In this document: positions 1-10,540 of the stretch, piece by piece
How the letters are laid out: every line of letters begins with the position of its first letter
How positions within the stretch are numbered: the stretch's first letter is position 1
Assembly (NCBI GenBank): GCA_940671915.1
Contig: CALNVZ010000313.1
Span: 129,884 to 193,883 of the forward strand
Origin: Paracentrotus lividus
Lineage: Eukaryota > Echinodermata > Echinoidea > Camarodonta > Echinidae
Direction of reading: 5' to 3'
DNA length: 64,000 bases
The notes under the pieces: generated by a model
Told to the model about the DNA's origin: nothing
What the model saw: the letters and a program-made list of their open reading frames with translations, nothing else
Databases searched by the model: none
Position numbers and translations under genes: made by a program

Positions 1-504
1 TTCAGAGGGGGATCTATCGAGGGGCGAAGTGCAGGCTCCGCCACCCCGAAATTACGAGGAAAGTTTCCCCAAAACAAGCAAAATTCTTTTTATAGTGTGG
101 CATCCAATGGGGAAAATTTAGGTTTCGTTTGCAAGTCATGTTAATGTTTGCAACATCTATATGTTCTACTTGATCACATAAATCAGAAAATATATGTCGC
201 CAATTTTTTTAATGACCTTTAGTGACCCAAATCGAAGGTCATAGGTCAGGCTTCATTAGCATAAACATAATTTTGTTCAAATTTTGTCAAATTTGATATC
301 ATTTTTTTATAACTAGCAATTAGGTCTATTATTATTCTTTTTTTTCATCCGACCTGGCAGTCAGTTTTTAAAAATATGCAGATTGGTCTATTTATGCATA
401 ATTGAATTCATAATAGAGTCAAGCTTAACGACGATAGGACATAACATATCCATAGACAATATCAATAATAATAATAATAATGCATATTTATATAGCGCCT
501 TTTC

Positions 505-1108
505 TATTGTAGCAACTTGACCTTAAAAGAACTTCTTGTATAGCAAATAGCTTTAATCTTGTCTTTTATTCAATTGTCATCATCTCTTAGTGACACCTGT
601 TCATTCCTTGAATGCCTCACTTTCTAAGTCATTGGCAAGAACGTGCCATTTCCTATTGTGTTGGATGTGCAGTCATCCAACACATGAGTCTTGCATACAG
701 TATAATGCACATGTATATTATACGAGCAAGTGACACACCTTGTTTGACTTCACTCCATCTAAGCTGTTTCAAATTAAGCATATGTCTTTTAGAGAGAGTT
801 TTCAGCTATATTATCTTTCATAGTGATTCTACAAAGTACATCCTTCTTCACTCAAGTCTCTACACTGTAACAAGGCCTTGATACTTTTATTTGGGATTTT
901 GAGTCTTCCTTTCTTCAATCCGCAAAGAAGCGCTATTATTTTGTATAGATAGTCTATATTCTTTCAACGGGATAAGTGCAATACCTGAACAGTGATAAAA
1001 CACATTTGTAAATATAACCTCTACCATACTCGTGATATTCTGAAGTGGATTCCAGATCAGGTAGGAAAACATTTCCTTATTTAGTGACTTGACATTTCAC
1101 TAAACTAT
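505..1108. other. Insertion in copy A relative to copy B
   Basis: At the matching place copy B reads straight through from TATAGCGCCTTTT to AAAAGGTAGATACAAGGCGC (29499-29540). Copy A has about 600 bases between these blocks. I saw no clear terminal inverted repeats or coding sequence, so I cannot say whether this is an insertion in A or a deletion in B. Edges are uncertain by about 10 bases. Confidence 0.5.
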
Positions 1109-1902
1109 TAATAAAAGGTAGATACAAAGCGCTTATTAACATAAACAATTATCATAGTACAAAATACGAGTGCTTGCGAGAATAAAACATGAATCATACT
1201 AGCATAATATTGTTGCCAAATTATGATGACCCTCATGACCTTGAAATTAGGTCAAAGGTCAATTTATATGATGATTAACAAACTGGAAATGGCAGTTTGT
1301 TAATCATTCGTTCGATTCGTTCGATTAGACGCACGCTCCACTGACGCTTCATAGAGAAGCGTGCAAACCAGCGTTGCATTCTCGTTTCAAAATCCGTACT
1401 ATTTTGGTGCGACAGCACAACTCTAAACTCCGTAGCAGAATACGGGCCATAGAGTTGCAAGTTGGGGTCTATCGTCCTCAAACGGACTATTTCATCATGC
1501 ATTGCAAAATAGCGTGGACTTGCCCTATTTTAACCACCAGGTGTTTTAACATAATAGATATGGTGTTACACAGTCCTGTTTTGCTGCAGACACACAAACA
1601 CTAACGACTTCGACCTCCTTAAAGGGGTATCTCACTGGTTGCAAACCCAGGCGAATTTTCAGAGTTTATTTCTAAAATGGGTTAGGTCAAATTTGAGCCA
1701 TTCTGAGAAAATTAAGGTTTTTTAATTTACCTATATTGCAGTATTTTTTAATGCAATGAACTTAACATAAAATTATACCCCACCATGGGAATGTAAAATA
1801 ACATTTAGAAAAAATCTGCGGGTCTTCATTTTTTTTTCTTTTAAATTCTCAATTTTTTTAACGTAACCCTTTATGGAAATAAATTGGATCGAACCCCTTC
1901 TA

Positions 1903-1966
1903 TGCGTGTGTGTGGGTGCGTGTGCGTGTGTGTTTGTGTGTTCTTATCTTTGTGTGTGTTTGTGAG
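1903..1966. repeat. GT-rich microsatellite
   Basis: Runs of GTGTGTG broken by GGTGCG and TCTTATCTT. The same imperfect tract occurs in copy B near 31308-31372, so it was already present in the ancestral repeat. Confidence 0.9.
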
Positions 1967-2321
1967 AAATCACTTCTGCACGTAGTTCGACATTAAAAAA
2001 ATGGAAATTATATCCAGCATATATGGCACCAACATTGCCAGGAGTTCCAATATTTTATTTCCAAAAGGTGTTAGGTCCAAAAAATTGCAATTTTAACCCT
2101 TTGGATGCGACGGGCTTCTACAGAAGCCGAGATAATTCCCTAATATTAGGGATGGCCACACAAAAGCAAAAAGCCACTAGAATGGTTTCCACTTCACTGT
2201 ATGGATGTAGTCACCCATGCATTTACAATGCAAACAATAACCCATGCACTGCCTACTCAATAATACACAGGCAGAGAAATTGCAAAATTTTCAATAAAAA
2301 ACAGCTTTCGAAATTGTCTTT

Positions 2322-2608
2322 TGGCCAGTGGTAAATACCAATCATTTTTATTCCTAATTGGTCAGTTTCTTCCTTAGGAAATACCTCAGCAGGTGATCAA
2401 CTTTTCTTGTTGAAAAAATTGAAATGAAAAAAAAAAAAAAACTACGGCGTGTTCAAAGTGATGCTTCTGTGTGATGTGTGTTATGACTGAAATTTCTCAT
2501 GATTGGAATAGATTCAGATAAGGAAAAGTAGAAATATATAAAATTTAACTATTTTTGAACAAAAAATGTCTTGGGGTGAAAAACAAAGAACAATGTTTAC
2601 CACTGGCC
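2322..2608. mobile_element. Small TIR element (MITE) with TGGCCAGTGGTAAA ends
   Basis: The segment begins TGGCCAGTGGTAAA and ends with its exact reverse complement, TTTACCACTGGCCA. That is 14-bp perfect terminal inverted repeats around a 287-bp A/T-rich core with no coding sequence. No convincing target-site duplication is visible, so the superfamily is open. It sits where copies A and B of the large repeat stop matching, consistent with insertion into copy A. Confidence 0.7.
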
Positions 2609-3177
2609 ATTTAAGTTTTGAAATTACTCTACCCTCTCCAACACTCAGCTCTGAGCCACACCACCATGAAATAGCCTATTTAGTTTATTTATTTATTTAT
2701 CTATTTATTCATTCATTTCTGTGTGATTAGCAAAATACATGCAATAATATGATCATTATCTCAAAAGAAATAGCAATAAACAAGTTTACATGTAAAACGA
2801 CAATAGCACTTACAAATTGTGGTTATATGGCGTACACACAGAGGTCTGCCAACATAAGCTTGTAGCTTGAGGCATTGCCAAACCTTTACAATTAATACTG
2901 AATGAGTTTTAATAGTGCATTAAAAAAAAACAGAACACATTCATATAATAAACAACACATATCACTAACTAATCAACTAATAAAATTTTTTAAAAAAATA
3001 CGAAAAAGAAACCCAACAACCTAAAACAGCGTTTAAAAAGGATAAAATTGAGGGGAAGAAAGAGGGATTGAGGGATTGCCCTTATTGTCTAACAAAATCT
3101 TTTGAGTGCCAATGTTCATGATAAGTATCTTAAAAGCCGAATTAAGAGGGATTTTAATAAAACAAAAACTGAATTGA

Positions 3178-4290
3178 TCACATCCTTGAGGTAAGCATAT
3201 GCTTAATAACTGATTTCTTGAAGGAATGTATGGTTACAAGGTTACGAGTATCAATTGGTAATGAATTCCAAACATCTCGACCATTGTGCCTCACTGATTT
3301 ATGAGCCAATGCAGTCCTTGGATTGCATAGATGTATATTGGTTGCCTGTCTTGTAGGATATGTATGAATATCATTATTTTGATGAAACATAGATGAGAAA
3401 GAAATTGGCAGAAGATTAAGATTTTGACGGTACATTAACAGGGAGGTTTGCAGAAAATTTATGTCACTAACTGTCAGTGTCTTGAGTTTAACAAATAGAG
3501 GCTGTGTATGATCAAGGAAACCAGCTCCAGCTCATATACGTATTGCTTTCTTTTGCACCAAAAGAATCGGGTCTGTAACACTTTTAGTGGTTACCCAGAG
3601 AACATTGCAATAGGAGATGTAGGGTAGAATCAAGGTATTATATATCATACGTAATATTTTATCAGGTACAAAATGTTTCACTCTATATAATATGCCTATG
3701 TTTCGAGAAATGGGCATAACATATTACTTCTAAACCACTGGGATAATTGTGGCAGCTCTACATTGATTGTATTCTCGAGTGTATGAATATTTCGATGAGA
3801 TAAGAAAACACTTGTGTCATCTGCAAATAATATGTAATTTAAAACAGTAGATACATTACAAATATCATTAATATATATCAGGAATAGAAGAGGACCTAAT
3901 ATCGATCCTTGCGGTACACCACAAGCTAAGGACATTGTATTTGAATTGACATTGTTTTAGGATGTATACTGCCTTCTAGATGAAATGTAACTCTTAAACC
4001 AATCTAATGAAACCCCCCTTACACCATAATGTTCTAGTTTACGTAAGAGAATTTTATGATCAAGTGTATCAAATGCTTTGCTTAGGTCCATGAAAACTCC
4101 AATAACGTGTTCACGGGAAGCTAAGGCATCAGACACATTGTCATAAAAATTCAACAAAGCAAGGTCTGTAGAGTGAGATTTTCTAAATCCATATTGGTTG
4201 GGGTTTAAGAGATAATTTTTGTCACGAAAACTATATAACCTGTTATACATGATCCTCTCAAGCACTTTAGATAAACTAGGCAGAATTGAT
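3178..4290 (-). pseudogene. LINE reverse transcriptase, C-terminal two thirds (decayed)
   Basis: Minus-strand pieces in shifting frames give a recognisable non-LTR reverse transcriptase. In order: SLSKVLERIMYNRL, NQYGFRKSHST, FMDLSKAFDTLDHKILL (catalytic Asp motif A), GVPQGSILGPLLFLIYIND (motif B), LFADDTSVF (catalytic ADD motif C), NIGILYRVKHFVPDKILRMI, and a C-terminal YPTRQ...WNSLP block. At least two frameshifts and an in-frame stop separate them. The style resembles the jockey/CR1 group; the exact clade cannot be fixed by eye. The frame runs to the edge of the neighbouring AACGTT element at 4291. Residues 12545-12745 and 61412-62093 encode relatives of its C-terminus. Confidence 0.9.
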
Positions 4291-4291
4291 A

Positions 4292-5710
4292 CCCAACTAA
4301 CAAACGGACGTTTTATAAACGTTTTTAAAACGTTCCGAATTGGTTTTTAGTAAAAAACGTTTTATGGACGTCAAAATGTGGTAGGTTTTAGACGTTTTAA
4401 AAACGTTTTATTGGACGTTTAAAAAACGTTTTTTAAACGTTAAAAGAACCCCCCCCAAAAAACCTTTAAAAACCTTTTGGAAGCTGGAGACGTACAGAAA
4501 ACCTTTTAAAAACGTTCTAAAACCGTTCTAAAAACGTTTTTAAACCGTTCCGAATTGGTTTTTTGGACGTTTTATAAAACGTTTTATGGACGTCCAAATG
4601 TGGTAGGTTTTAGACGTTTTAAAAACGTTTTAAAAACGTTTTAAAAACGTTTTTCAAACGTTAAAAGAACCAATAAAAAACCTTTAAAAACCTTTCGGAA
4701 GCTCGATCTAGACGTAACAAAAAAACCTTTTGAAAACGTTTTAAATATATTGTGGATGTTGTTAGAACATGCAGAAAACCTTTAAAGACGGGGAATCTTC
4801 AGCTTCTATGGGTAATTTGACACCATAGATGTTTACTCAGTAACAGGTGTCATCCATCACCTGACAACTGGCAGACCTTAGTAATGTCTTGTATATTCCA
4901 CCCATCCATCCATCTGGTAAAGTCATTAATTCTCAGTTTTCCTGGCCGATCTTGCCCGAAGCTCTCCGGGGTGGGACAGATTGTTTTGGTGTGGTCCCGA
5001 AATTTATCTTCAAGGAATCAAGACTGTTACTTCCAGTGCTTTTTACTAAGTCTGGGGTCAGCAAATTTTGATCAACTCCCCATGAAAGCTGAAGATTCCC
5101 CGTCTTTAAGAAACGTCTGGAACGTTCTTAAAACGTTTTTAAAACGTTTTTAAGACCTTGAAATGTAATACAAAACGTTTTAAGAGCGTCTAGAAAACCT
5201 TTAAAAAACCTTTGGAAACCTCTTAAAAACTTGTGAAAACAATATAGCAAATACAAATATGTTTCATGCACCTCAAACCCTTGGCGACCATTTGTGGACT
5301 TTACTGGATATCATTAGGATTTAACACTGTAAGATGCTCCAGAAAATTTATAGTTTTTTCAAAGTATCGTTTGTGATGGTTAGTTATTAATTTATTTGTT
5401 ATGTTTGTACATTCCAATACTGAATAAGTTTTTTTTTTTTAAATATTTATGTGTGTTTCAGAACAATATTACAATAAAATGAAACACCAAAGAATGAATT
5501 TATAACTGTTACATGGAAGTAATTTCAATAAACACGTTTATTTCGATATGTCTAACGTATTTTATGCTAATCACCTTCTCATTTGCATAAGGTCCCATTT
5601 AGACGTATAAAAAACGTTCATAAAACGTTTAATAAAATAAGTCTCATTATAAGGTTTTGATTAAAAGGTTACATTTCGTAATTTTCTGAAAACGTTCGGT
5701 GTTTGCTGGG
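4292..5710. mobile_element. AACGTT-rich element with inverted ends
   Basis: The left end reads CCCAACTAACAAACGGACGT. The right end, reversed, reads CCCAGCAAACACCGAACGTT. Inside both ends are degenerate runs of AAAACGTTTTTAAAACGTT-type repeats (4310-4745 and 5110-5220). The palindromic AACGTT core lets each arm fold on itself as well as on the other arm. No protein is encoded. It sits inside the decayed LINE, replacing about 80 codons of reverse transcriptase. No clear target duplication is visible. A TTAA-flanked MITE lies within it. Confidence 0.75.
4786..5105. mobile_element. TTAA-target MITE nested in the AACGTT element
   Basis: Terminal inverted repeats begin AGACGGGGAATCTTCAGCTT at both ends and continue with mismatches for about 35 bp. 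Each end is bordered by TTAA (4782-4785 and 5106-5109), the target duplication of piggyBac- and Kolobok-type transposases. The 320-bp interior has no conserved coding sequence, so the element would need an enzyme supplied from elsewhere. Confidence 0.8.
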
Positions 5711-5769
5711 ATGACGTCATCGATCAATCCTCGGCGCGCATCCTCGTTCGTTGATGTGCAAAGATCGTC

Positions 5770-6138
5770 GTATACTTATTTCATCATGACCACAAGATCT
5801 GCTATTTTTAAGAGAAGAAGCGGTATCAAGTATTTCTAAATAATCTGTTGGCGTCAGAAAGAGTGAAGAACTGAGAGGGTTCCCTGAGATATTGCTTAAA
5901 GTTAGTTCCAGTAGAGTCTATTTTCTGTGCTTTTTTCGGTCCTTTGCTGACAAAATAGTCATTGAACCCATTGGCAATACCTTCTGCGGATGTTATTTCA
6001 GTGTCTTCATAAGTGAATTTTTGGGTGGTATCACTCTTCTTTTGCTTACCTAAAATATTCTTTATCACTCTCCAAGTAGTGGACATATTACCTTTGGCAT
6101 TATCAAACTGTCTGGAATAAAATAATTTACGTGATGAG
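5770..6138 (-). pseudogene. LINE linker upstream of reverse transcriptase (decayed)
   Basis: The minus strand gives SSSRKLFYSRQFDNAKGN, then a WRVIKNILGK block and a GFNDYFVSKG block. This is the typical linker between endonuclease and reverse transcriptase in jockey/CR1-like LINEs. After a one-base frame change it continues as FLTPTDYLEILDTASSLKNS...GHDEIS, which leads into the polymerase domain. The coding signal fades near 5770. The 5' side stops at 6138, where the composite inverted-repeat element begins. Confidence 0.75.
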
Positions 6139-6363
6139 GACTAATGTGTAGGCCCCGTGCGTATTTTTTGGGAACAAAGGTTTGAAAGTGGTTTTGAGTT
6201 GGTTAGAGGTCTCTAACCAAAATTAGCTTGGTTAGTCCCCTGCTAACCCCTGGCAACTCTCGTAGGGGTCAAAATAAGGTCAAACTAGGGCCAATAGGGG
6301 GTCACAATTTTAAAATGCCCGAATAGTAGGGTACATGCAGGTAATATCAATGTCAATGTCAAG

Positions 6364-7623
6364 TTGAGAAGCTGCTATCTGAATCACGGTCAACCACTTG
6401 TGATTCCTACCGATCTTCTCAAGAAATGTATAAACGAACTGTCTCCGGTGATCACTAAAATTGCAAATATGTCTCTTCGGGATGGTTATTTTCCAGATAG
6501 TCTGAAGCATGCCAACATTTTTCCTTTGATGAAAGCGGGTAAGCTGGACCCAGAAGAAATGAGAAGTTACCGACCTATCGCTAACATCCAGTTTCTGGGG
6601 AAGACGATCGAGCGGCTTGTAAATCTACAGATGCAGGACTATCTAACAGAGAATAACTTGTATGCCCGTATGCAGTCCGCATACAGGCCATACCATAGTT
6701 GTGAGTCTGCTGTTCTTCGAGTTGTAAATGACATACTCCTAGCTCTTGACAGAGGGAATGAGGCTATATTGCTACTATTGGATTACTCTGCAGCTTTCGA
6801 TACCATCAACCATGAGACTTTGTTTTCCCGTTTGCAGGATCGCTATGGAATATGTGGTACAGCACTTAAGTGGTTTCAATCGTATTTCAAGAACAGAAGC
6901 CACTCTGTTGTAATTGGTGATTCAAAGTCGCGTAGTCATTTCAACTGCCACGGGGTGCCTCAGGGTTCCGTCTTTGGGCCGTTAGCGTTTAGCTTATATT
7001 CTGCACCGATTCAAGATGTCATCACCCATCACGATCTTAAATGTATGATGTACGCAGACGACACCCAGATGTACATAATACTTGATAAAAATAGCCAATC
7101 TAATGCTATCTCTAAACTTCAAGATTGTATCATGAATGTAATTAGTTGGTCCAATCTTAATGGACTGAAACTAAATAGTGAGAAGACTGAAGTTCTTCAT
7201 TTCACAAGCAAGTTTAGACAGTGTAACCAAGTAGATCGCATTAATATAGATGATGCAATTGTTAAGCCTGTTGACTGCTAGAAACCTTGACGTGCATTTA
7301 GATAAGACACTTACTATGACAACCCAAATAAATAATGTTTGTAAGAGTAGTTCGTTTGCGCTTGACAAGATTGGGAAAATTCGTAAATTCTTAACTACAG
7401 AAGCTACCAAAAGATTAGTTCATGCTCTCGTCATATCTCGAATAGATTTTTGCAACAGCTTACTCTATAAACTTCCTGATACTCAGATTAATAAAATACA
7501 ACGAATCCAAAATTCTGCAGCTCGACTAGTTTCCAGAACCAAACGAAGAGAACACGTAATCCCTATCATGCCTATACTGCGTGAATTGCATTGGCTCCCA
7601 GTAAAATCTCGTATATACAAAAT
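6364..7623 (+). pseudogene. CR1/L2-like reverse transcriptase (first part)
   Basis: A 305-codon open stretch starts at 6364 inside the polymerase domain. It shows SYRPIANIQFLGKTIER, motif A LLDYSAAFDTINHETL, motif B HGVPQGSVFGPL, motif C CMMYADDTQMYI and LNSEKTEVLHF. A frameshift near 7260-7281 moves coding to another frame, giving FLTTEATKRLVHALVISRID, NSAARLVSRTKR and LRELHWLPVKSRIYKI. There the foldback element cuts in. The start codon used is only the first Met in a truncated copy. The catalytic YADD is intact, but the copy is inactive because of truncation, frameshift and insertion. The missing end resumes at 10052. Confidence 0.93.
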
Positions 7624-7631
7624 ATGGTTCT

Positions 7632-7798
7632 AGGACATCTCCCCCGGAGGACAACTCCCCCGGGGACAACTCCCGGAGGACAGCTCCCCCGGAGGACAAC
7701 TCCCCCGGAGGACAGCTCCCCCGGAGGACAACTCCCCCGCAGGACATCTCCCCCGGAGGACAGGTCCCCCAAGGACAACTCCCCCGATGACATCTCCC
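7632..7798 (+). repeat. FB1 left arm, GGAGGACAACTCCCCC array
   Basis: About ten head-to-tail copies with AAC/AGC/ATC variation. The unit is C/G-rich against an A/T-rich background. All frames are open in places, giving false proline/serine-rich proteins. Confidence 0.93.
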
Positions 7799-9633
7799 CT
7801 CACTTTAAATGCTTTATATATTGATTTCATGCCAACCCCTTGGTCTTTCTTTCTGTTACAATTATTACAGTACTTTCGCATGGAGTAACCCTTCTGTAAT
7901 GACAAGCGGGGATGGGAATGGTTGTTTAATTGCTAATCATCCATTGGAACCACCCCTTTCCAATCTATGAATGGCTACTCCTTCCCTCAAAAGGTTGTTA
8001 GGTGAGGCAGATTCAGAGGTACCCCAACGAAATGTGATTCTCAGAAAGGGAACATTGATGAAAATGCAAGAAATAAAAGAAATATTGAAAAAAGGAAGGA
8101 TACTAAATGGGGAACTTAAATATGAAGTAGAGAAAAGGAGTAGAAAAGAGCACGAAGGGCGAGTTGGAATACATAAGTCTAGTCGCCTACAGCAAGAGGG
8201 GGGGGGGGGGGTGAGCCACGATAATTACGCTTTAATTAAAAATTAATCACACCATAAACAAATCAGAGTGGGCGCAAAAGTTTAAACGAGAACACAATTT
8301 TTATTTATCAAAAAAAGAAATTCACAAAAATCAATTCAAACATCATCACCTATTTTGTCAGTTTTACAACAAATAATGTAATGCTATCATTGTCATTGGG
8401 TTTAAGATTTTACAGACAATTGTTTTACATTTATCGAAAACAAACCGAATATTCATATCTGAATGGTGTGTTCATGTATGCACTTGCACAGCTTTGCATT
8501 CATGCCGTGTGTTCGCTATCAAATAAAGAGGGTCTTATTGGAACAACTAGTGTTGGTATGAAAATATCTCCAGAAGTAGATGAAAATAAAGAAATCTCGC
8601 CATGAATTTGCCAATATTTCCGTCCACATATCCGATGAAAATATTTATAATTCTAAAACATTTGCTGAAACTAGCCAAAACAAAACAAAACCCTTGTATC
8701 AAATTATGTACATTGTAAAAAATCTCTGTATTTTACAGCAAATCTGCTGTCAGCAGAGTCGCCATAAAAAATGTAATTAAAAAAACAGTTTTGTTTTAAA
8801 TTTTTTCCTGCAAATAATTACGTGAGAAATACAAAATATACATCAGGAGTAACACATTTGTTCCGTTAATAACCAAATGTGTAAGCTATAGAACTCTAAT
8901 GATTTTTTTTCCTTCTCTTTCATTAATTATTAGAGGAGAAATTTACAGCAAAACTGTTATTTGAAATTACATTTTTGTATGGACTCTGCTGACATGACTT
9001 TGCTGTTATTAGTTGTTTACAGTGTACATGTATTTTTGTATAATTGAAGAGGTGTGGATACAAAATTTTCCACTTGACGCTTCGCGCTCGAAAATCCTTC
9101 TTTTTTTGGGGGGGGGGTGTGGGGGGAGGGGGGGGCTAAAGAAAGTTGATCGTCACCGTTTGTAAAATAATTATTAAAAAAAATAAAAAAAAAACATACC
9201 GCTTCGGGTAATTTTTAGTCAAAATTATCGGCTCGCGCTTCGCGCTCAAAAATCATCCTTCAAAAGGTTCCTTTTTTTTTTATATTTCGAACCCCCGCAA
9301 AAATCCTGGTTACGGGCCTGACCATTGAACTACATACTCTAAAATCTAATCCGATCATCTTCCTATGGTGATTTAAGATTGAAGTTTATACATTTCTCTC
9401 TCTGTTTTGACGATAAAGTTCGGTTCCAATAGCAGTTCGCCTCTACAGCTGCCAAACTTTAACACCCTTCCCCGGAAAAAAAAAAAAACAAACAAAAATT
9501 GCCAAAGATTTTGTATTTCCATGAATGGCTATTTCGGCAAAACAAAATTAAAAAAAAATAAAAATAAATAAATAATAAATAAATAAAATCGCAAATGTAG
9601 CAAAAATTAACGAATGCATGTGGATCTGTTCTC
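7799..9633. other. FB1 core, no gene seen
   Basis: This A/T-rich interior contains short open frames only (longest plausible 91 codons at 7971-8246, with no recognisable motif). It has a G run near 8200, C/G runs near 9110 and two copies of the GCGCTTCGCGCTC motif (9078-9092 and 9232-9248) that is also found in the hAT-like elements. No transposase motifs were recognised. Confidence 0.5.
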
Positions 9634-10030
9634 TGGAAGGGTTGAGTTGTCCTCCGGGAGACTTGTCCTGCGGGTTAGTTGTCCTGCGGGGGAGTTGTCC
9701 TCCGGGGAAGTTGTCCTCCGGGGGAGTTGTCCTCCAGGGGAGTTGTCCTCCGGGGGAGTTTTCCTCCAGGGGAGTTGTCCTCCGGGGGAGTTGTCCTCCG
9801 GGGGATTTTTCATCGGGGGAGATGTCCTCCGGGGGAGTTTTCATCGGGGGAGATGTCCTCCGGGGGAGTTGTCCTTGGGGGGACCTGTCCTCCGGGGAAG
9901 ATGTCCTGCGGGGGAGTTGTCTTGTGGGGGAGTTGTCCTCCGGGGGGTTGTCCCCCGGGGGAGTTGTCCTCCGGGGCAGCTGTCCTCCGGGAGTTGTCCC
10001 TGGGGGAGTTGTCCTCCGGGGGAGATGTCC
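9634..10030 (-). repeat. FB1 right arm, inverted GGGGGAGTTGTCCTCC array
   Basis: About two dozen units in the opposite orientation to the left arm, longer than that arm. Frequent one-base unit length changes (15-17 bp) are typical of minisatellite turnover. Confidence 0.93.
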
Positions 10031-10051
10031 TGATACGACAAAATATATATA

Positions 10052-10328
10052 ATACAAAATTCTTCTCTTTACATATCAATGTCTTCAAGGTACTCCCCCT
10101 AAATATCTTCAGGATCTTATTGTGAAATATACCCCTTTAAGAAACTTGAGATCAAAAGACAAATCCCTCCTTGTAGTTCCAAACATTCGCACTCAATACT
10201 ATGGAACCCGCTCATTTTACTTGGCTTCTGCAGAGTTATGGAATGGTTTGCCGGATCTTGTGAAGGGTGCTAATTCAATAGAGTCCTTTAAAACTCGTTT
10301 GAAAACCTACCTGTTTAAAAATGAGTAA
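10052..10328 (+). pseudogene. LINE 2 reverse transcriptase, C-terminal end
   Basis: Continues the protein broken at 7623. It reads YKILLFTYQCLQ, PPKYLQDLIVKYTPLRNLRS, RSFYLASAELWNGLPDL and SFKTRLKTYLFKNE, ending at the TAA at 10326-10328. The parallel C-terminus in LINE 3 (LLWNDIPSNLKNSSS...LKTHLFKKHFL) confirms the reading. No endonuclease or first ORF is present in this copy. Confidence 0.9.
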
Positions 10329-10540
10329 ATTACTAGAAAATTGATTGATTTTTTTTTCTTTTTTTTTTTCCATTTGTATATTATGTATGTATTGTAATTT
10401 TTATCACTGTATCAGGCATTAATGGTACTTCATTGCCTTCATTAAACTATCCTCTTTTCTTTCTAGCGCATAGGGACTTTCTTTATGTTTGTGATATGCG
10501 CTATATAAGAAACGTTAATTATTATTATTATTATTAATAT

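Larger units (their letters stand above)
1..2321 (+). repeat. Arm of a large inverted-repeat element, copy A
   Basis: This stretch aligns, with scattered changes, to 29020-31810 in the same orientation. Shared landmarks are the CCCCGAAATTACG block near the start, the ATATAGCGCC block near 490, the AGGTCAAAGGTCA block near 1250 and the NNGGGATGGCCACAC block near 2150. The window starts inside it. Two large length differences separate the copies: copy A has about 600 extra bases (505-1108), and copy B has 968 extra bases (30251-31218). The short open frames here are not conserved as proteins between the copies, so I see no gene. It ends where a small terminal-inverted-repeat element begins. Confidence 0.85.
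2677..6138 (-). mobile_element. LINE fragment 1, minus strand, broken
   Basis: A non-LTR retrotransposon read from right to left. The right part (5770-6138) encodes the linker just before reverse transcriptase, and the left part (3178-4290) encodes reverse transcriptase to the C-terminus. An untranslated tail follows, ending in a TTTATTTATTTA tract near 2680-2710, which on the minus strand is an A/T-rich LINE tail. About 80 codons between the two parts are missing, and an AACGTT-rich element (4292-5710) occupies the gap. The 5' half of the element, with the endonuclease, is absent. All frames are broken, so it is a dead copy. Confidence 0.85.
7624..10051. mobile_element. Foldback element FB1 with 16-bp minisatellite arms
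   Basis: A 2428-bp insertion in LINE 2, flanked by a perfect 9-bp duplication ATACAAAAT (7615-7623 and 10052-10060). The LINE reading frame continues cleanly across it (SRIYKI before, YKILLF after). Its arms are inverted arrays of about 16 bp, GGAGGACAACTCCCCC: roughly ten units at 7632-7798 and two dozen reversed units at 9634-10030. The outer 70 bases of the arms pair almost perfectly, including a rare CCCGGAGGACAGCT variant. The 1.8 kb core has no recognisable gene. The architecture matches sea-urchin TU elements, although those were described with a 15-bp unit and 8-bp duplication. Confidence 0.92.
6348..10540 (+). mobile_element. LINE 2 (CR1/L2-like), 5'-truncated, inside MITE T1
   Basis: The insertion is flanked by TAATAT (6342-6347 and 10535-10540). 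The intact sequence GGTAATATGGGCCCCC survives in MITE copy 2 near 14112, so both junctions are exact to a few bases. The element starts within the reverse transcriptase gene and runs to a 3' untranslated region with GCGCATAGGG...GATATGCGCTATATAAGAA and an (ATT)n tail. LINE 3 (38.2-40.5 kb) has the same kind of 3' end. A 2.43 kb foldback element interrupts it. Its own length is about 1.76 kb. Confidence 0.92.

Noticed and set aside
9548..10125. Pro/Ser- or Gly-rich proteins in five frames
   Set aside because: Arms of foldback element FB1. Period follows the 16-bp unit and the opposite arm gives the mirror set.
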